From: Pseudofabraea citricarpa
Lineage: Eukaryota; Ascomycota; Leotiomycetes; Helotiales; Dermateaceae
Reading direction: 5' to 3'
Assembly (NCBI GenBank): GCA_029641185.1
Contig: JAPWGK010000012.1
Location: 806,001-870,000, forward strand
Length of the DNA: 64,000 nt
Positions 59,677-64,000 of this stretch are shown in pieces. Made by a program: the position numbers and the translations under genes. Under the pieces are notes generated by a model. It worked only from the letters and a program-made list of their open reading frames with translations. It had not been told where the DNA came from and searched no databases. Numbering within the stretch: the stretch's first letter is position 1; each line of letters starts with the position of its first letter.

Positions 59677-61028
59677 ATGACGAAAACGACATATTGCTCG
59701 GCATCTCGAAGTTCGATCAAAGCCCGAATCAAAAGCTTCCTCCACTCTGTCAATTATTGGAATTCATTCTGGGTTCTCGCTGTTCCTGCTTTCGGCCTCT
59801 ATCTCTCCCTCTCTACTCCTCTTCTCTACAAGACTCTTACATGGAGCATTATCTACTATTACATAACTGGTCTGGGGATCACTGCCGGTATGCCCTACCC
59901 TTTCCTTCCGTGTGAATAAGGCTAACAAACACACCAAAAGGTTATCATAGACTCTGGTCTCATCGTTCTTATAATGCTTCGGTGGTTTTGAGGGTCATCC
60001 TGGCCATTACCTCTGCAGGGGCCATTCAAGACAGTATTCGTACTTGGTCTGCAGATCACAGGGCTCATCACCGCTGGACAGATACCTCTCTGGATCCGTA
60101 TTCTGTTCGGAAAGGCCTGTTCTATTCACATATAGGATGGCTTATCTTTAAGCAACCACCTGTTCAGAGCACCAAACCTCGCCCGTCTGTTTCTGATCTT
60201 GATCGTGATGACGTGGTCGTATGGCAACATCGATATTACATCCCATTGGCATTATTCATGGGCTACCTATTCCCCTCTCTTATTTCACAGGCCCTGTGGA
60301 ATGATGGAAAAGGCGGTTTTGTCTACGCAGGTATTTTAAGAGTATTCGCTGTACAGCAGTGCACCTTCTGTGTCAACTCGCTCGCACACTACTTAGGCGA
60401 TGCAACTTTCTCAGATATTAACTCTCCACGGGACCATGTGGTCACAGCATTGCTAACACTTGGAGAAGGTTATCATAATTTCCATCATGAGTTTCCAAGT
60501 GATTATCGTAATGCAGTGATGTGGTGGCAGTACGACCCAACAAAGTGGCTAATTGCAGGTAGTAAGTCGATAGGTCTAGCAAGCGACCTAAAGACATTCA
60601 ACCAAAATGTTATTGAAAGAGGGAAGTTGCAGCAGGAGGTCAAAGCTCTCCGACACCAGCTTGGAGATTCCTCATTGGAACTGCATGCAAGCCGATTGTG
60701 GACATGGGATGGCTTTCAGGAGGAAGTTATGGAGAAAGCAAGAAAACTTACGGTTATTGCTGGATGTGTGTATGAAGTAGAAAAGTTTACCAAGATACAT
60801 CCTGGAGGCGAAATGTTGTTGTTGATGGCTGTGGGTAAGGATTCAACAGCGCTGTTTAACGGCGGTGTCTATAATCGTGGGTTTCCCAGAACAAGTGATA
60901 CTCATGATTCCATTAACAAGTTAATAGACTCAAATGATGCAAGGAATATACTTAAAGGGCTTAAGATTGGCATTTTGAGAGGTGGTGGCGAGGTTGAGAT
61001 CTGGAAGCGCAATTTCAAAGAAGTATAG
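59677..61028 (+). CDS. Delta-9 acyl-CoA desaturase with C-terminal cytochrome b5 domain (Ole1 family)
   Basis: ER enzyme that puts a cis-9 double bond into saturated acyl-CoAs. Three exons: 59677-59887, 59941-60876 and 60928-61028, giving 415 residues. The three His boxes are HRLWSH (73-78), HRAHH (110-114) and HNFHH (249-253). Two paired hydrophobic regions span the membrane. The cytochrome b5 tail has the heme motif HPGG (357-360). The 51-bp last intron (GTGGGT donor, branch-like ATTAAC, AATAG acceptor) is easy to miss, because reading through it stays open. Splicing restores YNHSNDARNIL, which provides the second heme His; the read-through version lacks it. The start is the weakest part: the N-terminus is about 30 residues before the SVNYWNSFW segment, and an additional upstream exon is possible. 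It is shorter than yeast Ole1. Confidence 0.88.
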
Positions 61029-61242
61029 CTGCAAACTTCAGTGTACAAAGTATCACAAGCGATGATCTGAGGTTGACAAGTTTCATTCTTGACTGGATCT
61101 TTTCTACCCATCTACCTTGAAATTGGGCCTGAGAACAATTTCATCTGGTTCTACAGACCGCTACATCATAGACGTGTTGTGCTGTTAGCCACCCATGCCG
61201 ATGTCAAGTAGATTGCTGTCGCCCAACCTCACTCTCCCATGC
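61029..61242. other. Convergent 3' flank, desaturase/Mkt1-like
   Basis: Short convergent region of about 210 bp, no gene seen. Confidence 0.5.
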
Positions 61243-63524
61243 TTATCGTCTTTGGTCTAGGAATTCTTTTGCAGATCCCCATGCCTTCATGTCTGCCTCT
61301 GGAATCTCCTTCCCCAATGTTTTCACTCCTTCATACAATGCGTCAAAGAAGCTAAACGCCACGTCGAGATCCTCTACAAAATTGACACTGAGTGGAAGCA
61401 GAGCTCTTCCAGCTGGTGGTGCATAATCTCTCTTTGCGTGTTCTTTCTGCTCTTGTGTCATGTCGGGTTGAATATGATCATCGAGGAATGTCTTGACAGC
61501 AATGCCAAGGCCAATATCCACGTCGCTGGCTAGCGGGAGACTACGACCTAACTCTTTCAACTCACTGTTTGAGCGATCAACTTGAGCACTCATCAGCATT
61601 GTGGCAGTAATAGCCTCAATGAGATCTCTATCTGCCTCTCGTACGACTTTAACTAAAGAGTAGTACAGAAGGAACACCTTGCTCAAAGGACCCGTGTAGC
61701 CATTCTCCCTGTGGCGAAGTTTTAGGAGACATGCTGCCCTGCCTATAAGCATACAGCTTGCCTTGTCTTCATCAGAGCCTCTGATAGAACCGCCAATCAA
61801 GTCTTTGTGTTGGTTCCGGGTATTCAAGTTATCAAGGCGAAGAAGCTCGTATGCCAAGAATGTAGCATCTTCGATATGATGGACGTCACCAAAGCTTTTG
61901 ATTACTGGCCGGAGAGCGTCATATGTAATCTTCAGAGCTTTGCCCCAGGCTGTAAGTTCATGATCGTCATTTGTATAGCCCCTGAGGTGAAGAAGACGCC
62001 ATAGAACGTTGGGCACAACCTCGGAATTTGGGTCTAATCCCTTGATCTTCTCGTTGTCTTTTCCTTTGAAGATGGTTTTCGCTACAAATGTTTTGTCGTC
62101 TAGGGCCAATAGAGCATATGATAGCTTGCCTTGGGAAGACTTTGTGGCTGTGGCTTGCCTTCTCAAATCAGAACTCTTCACAGCCCATGTATCTGCTTGA
62201 GTGTTAGGGTCTGGTTGAGGTGATCTATTTAGCTTTGGTCGAAGATTGTCGTCGAACCAGTATCTCATTGTTATGTCCTTAAATTTGAATGCTCGATGAA
62301 TGTGTGGCGTCAGTAGTGCGATTGTTTGCTCCTTAACTGGTATTAATTGCTTTGTCACCAGTGTCTTGTATTCCTCTGGTTGCTCTCCATCTAGAGTAGG
62401 GAAGACTATTATCTCCAAAGACCGTAGGTTGTTGAGTAACCTTGGCCCAACAACAGCTTGAGTAAGGTAATGGTATAATTCTGCGGGGAGTTGCAGACCT
62501 AAATACTCGTGGTTATCTCCAGTCAATCCATTGAAGTCTTTAATATTGATGCTGCCATCTACGTTCACAGTAATGCAGTGCTTAATGCCCAGCTTTGCTT
62601 TGCGGTAATTATCCAGCCAGTTTGGGTCCTCTCTTGTAAGAACATCATGGAACGCTGTGCAGACCGCGGTGACAGAACGATCAGAGGTTCTCAGAAGATT
62701 GACCGCATCTGTTATCTGGTAAGGTTGGCGAGTAATGATCGATTCGTCTTCCAAGGTTGGAAATGGCCGTAGGAATGAGGTGCCGACCATGAGTAAAGCA
62801 TCAGCAAATAGCTCTGGGGTAACAGCTAATCTGCTGATCAGATCCTGCTTGGAAACACCATGGATCACCTTGGCATCCCAGTCCTTGGCCCTCGGAGGGA
62901 ATACAACAGTGTCTGGACCATCATATAAGAGAAGCTCTTGAGAGCCCATTAGGCCGTCAATATATTGATCGGGTAGGTTGTAGATATGGGTGAGCTATTC
63001 ACATAAGCTACCACTATGGAAGAGGAGATTTCACAACTCTCACCTGAGCACATGCGCTGTATGGCGCAATCTTGTATTCATAACCACGTTCATCAAGAAT
63101 CTCTCTCAAGATGGGGTATAAATCAGTTACACGCGCAGCACCTACGTGTTGTCAGAGGTGCCTTGCATCAAAATGTGCAGGCTACTTACCAGATAAGCCA
63201 AAAAGTTTCACAGCGCCCGTTGAATTGCCATTGGTATAACAATTCCACGCTTCTTTGACTTTTGATAAGACGTCTTTTGAGTCTTTGAGGGCAACATTAT
63301 CTTTGCCAACTGTCGACTGGCCTTCGAACACAAATATTGGTGTTATCCCATTCTCCGCCCATAGATCCAAATCATCCCGTATGCACTTCTTTAACCCCAT
63401 AGGCTCTCCTCCAAGAGCAGGCAACAGTGGTTCATGTGCAGGTGTTTCGCAGATCATGTTCTGGAGATAGTATGAGGCTTCGACGCCGAGGACCTGTCCT
63501 TTCCATTCCGAGATTGGTTCCTTG
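61243..63524 (-). CDS. mkt1: Mkt1-like XPG-fold RNA-regulatory protein (5' end unresolved)
   Basis: Relative of yeast Mkt1, a catalytically inactive XPG-nuclease-fold protein that partners with Pbp1 in post-transcriptional control. Three internal-to-terminal exons are clear: 63524-63190, 63141-63044 and 62994-61243. They encode about 729 residues. The XPG-N region is in the first of these (GQVLGVEASYYLQNM, TPIFVFEGQ). The XPG-I region spans the second and third (APYSACAQ/LTHIYN, YIDGLMGSQELLLYDG). The MKT1 N and C domains fill the last exon. All joins keep frame (G/GT, CAG/CTC). The exon at 63524 starts in phase 2, so an upstream coding exon with the start must exist. The best local candidate is an exon ending at 63806 with a GTGAGT donor (WWIKDQR then ATC AAG GAA), which would keep frame, but no start codon was found. 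Confidence 0.85.
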
Positions 63525-64000
63525 CTGTGAGAATAATTAGCTTGGGCTGAAGAAAAGCGACAAAGTGTTTCTGCCGGACGGTTTCCGCTATGCCTCTGAT
63601 GTGCCACTAGACAGCACAAGGACTAAGAGTTCATTTCAGAGGGGTATGGTAGTATTGACCATGTACATTTTGTACCTATAAGTCACTGCCACAGTCTACA
63701 GGAATCCACCACTCGAGTTCTCGATATACCTGTTTCCAAAGCGGTCCGAGATCTGAGCTCGTGGGTGCTGTTCGAGTAGTGCAATTTTGCTGTCGTGTAA
63801 CTCACATTCTTTGATCCTTAATCCACCAGTCTCCAATAAATACTATCCAGAGGTTAGCAACTTTCTCGCTGTAAGCCGCGCATGCCCAAGCTTCATACGA
63901 CCAAACAAGCCCCAGCAGAGATTGTTCAATGACGTGCTGGCAGATTTGACAGGGGAAACAGATAGTTGCTGTCTCATGTTTGCTACTGTAGCATTGCTGG
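63525..64000. other. Right edge, possible 5' exon(s) of the Mkt1-like gene
   Basis: The minus strand has an open frame from about 63990 to 63804 (ICFPCQICQHVIEQSLLGL to GDWWIKDQRM) without an ATG inside the window. Either it supplies a 5' exon of the Mkt1-like gene, through the GTGAGT at 63805-63800, or it is chance. A second frame (GGLRIKECELHDSKIALLEQ) overlaps it. No other gene is recognised. Confidence 0.4.

Noticed and set aside
49112..61028. Secondary-metabolite gene cluster around the Zn2Cys6 gene
   Set aside because: No polyketide synthase, NRPS, terpene cyclase or tailoring enzymes. The neighbours are housekeeping or lipid-related genes.

Overview
This window is nuclear DNA from a filamentous ascomycete (Pezizomycotina; Leotiomycetes is my guess, with low confidence). 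The basis is short introns of about 50-100 bp with GTAAGT-type donors and CTAAC branch sites, Zn2Cys6 regulators, a cyclin B, an AspRS-DUF2156 fusion (ErdS), and an 18.8 kb A+T-rich block with the marks of repeat-induced point mutation (RIP). Fifteen protein genes are supported, most rebuilt across introns; one more pair of weak gene relics is listed separately.

Layout. 0.3-2.1 kb: a cystinosin-like PQ-loop transporter, divergent from an F-box/2EXR-like gene. 3.5-5.7 kb: a regulator with an unusual C-terminal Zn2Cys6 finger. 5.7-9.1 kb: a long gene-poor intergenic region. 9.2-11.6 kb: B-type cyclin (NimE type). 12.5-31.3 kb: a nested transposon block with no open frame of 60 codons. Its outer element is a pogo/Fot1-like DNA transposon with 94-bp terminal inverted repeats and a TA target duplication. 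A Ty3/gypsy element (minus strand, 301-bp LTRs, ATAC target duplication) is inserted in it. The gypsy element also carries an exact-length 2,884-bp tandem duplication, so three LTRs are present. 31.5-33.7 kb: mitochondrial aspartate/glutamate carrier, whose start codon lies only about 200 bp from the transposon end. 35.4-38.4 kb: a two-span membrane protein divergent from a Zrg17-like CDF zinc transporter. 38.7-43.9 kb: Dug3-like glutamine amidotransferase divergent from mitochondrial dynamin Mgm1. 44-46 kb: possible gene relics. 46.6-47.5 kb: a bipartite helix-turn-helix protein. 49.1-50.5 kb: a Zn2Cys6 regulator. 51.05-54.4 kb: ErdS. 55.8-57.4 kb: UDP-GlcNAc pyrophosphorylase. 57.9-59.4 kb: an HSL-type alpha/beta hydrolase. 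59.7-61.0 kb: a delta-9 fatty-acid desaturase with a cytochrome b5 tail. 61.2-63.5+ kb: Mkt1-like XPG-fold protein with an unresolved 5' end.

The most biologically striking segment is 51-61 kb. ErdS makes ergosteryl-3-beta-O-L-aspartate from Asp-tRNA and ergosterol. The nearby hydrolase is a reasonable candidate for the matching Erg-Asp hydrolase (ErdH), and a desaturase and a cell-wall precursor enzyme are close by. ErdS itself is already known; the wider linkage is my inference. The most structurally striking segment is the nested, RIP-inactivated transposon block with its exact tandem duplication and an unexplained antisense coding-like segment.
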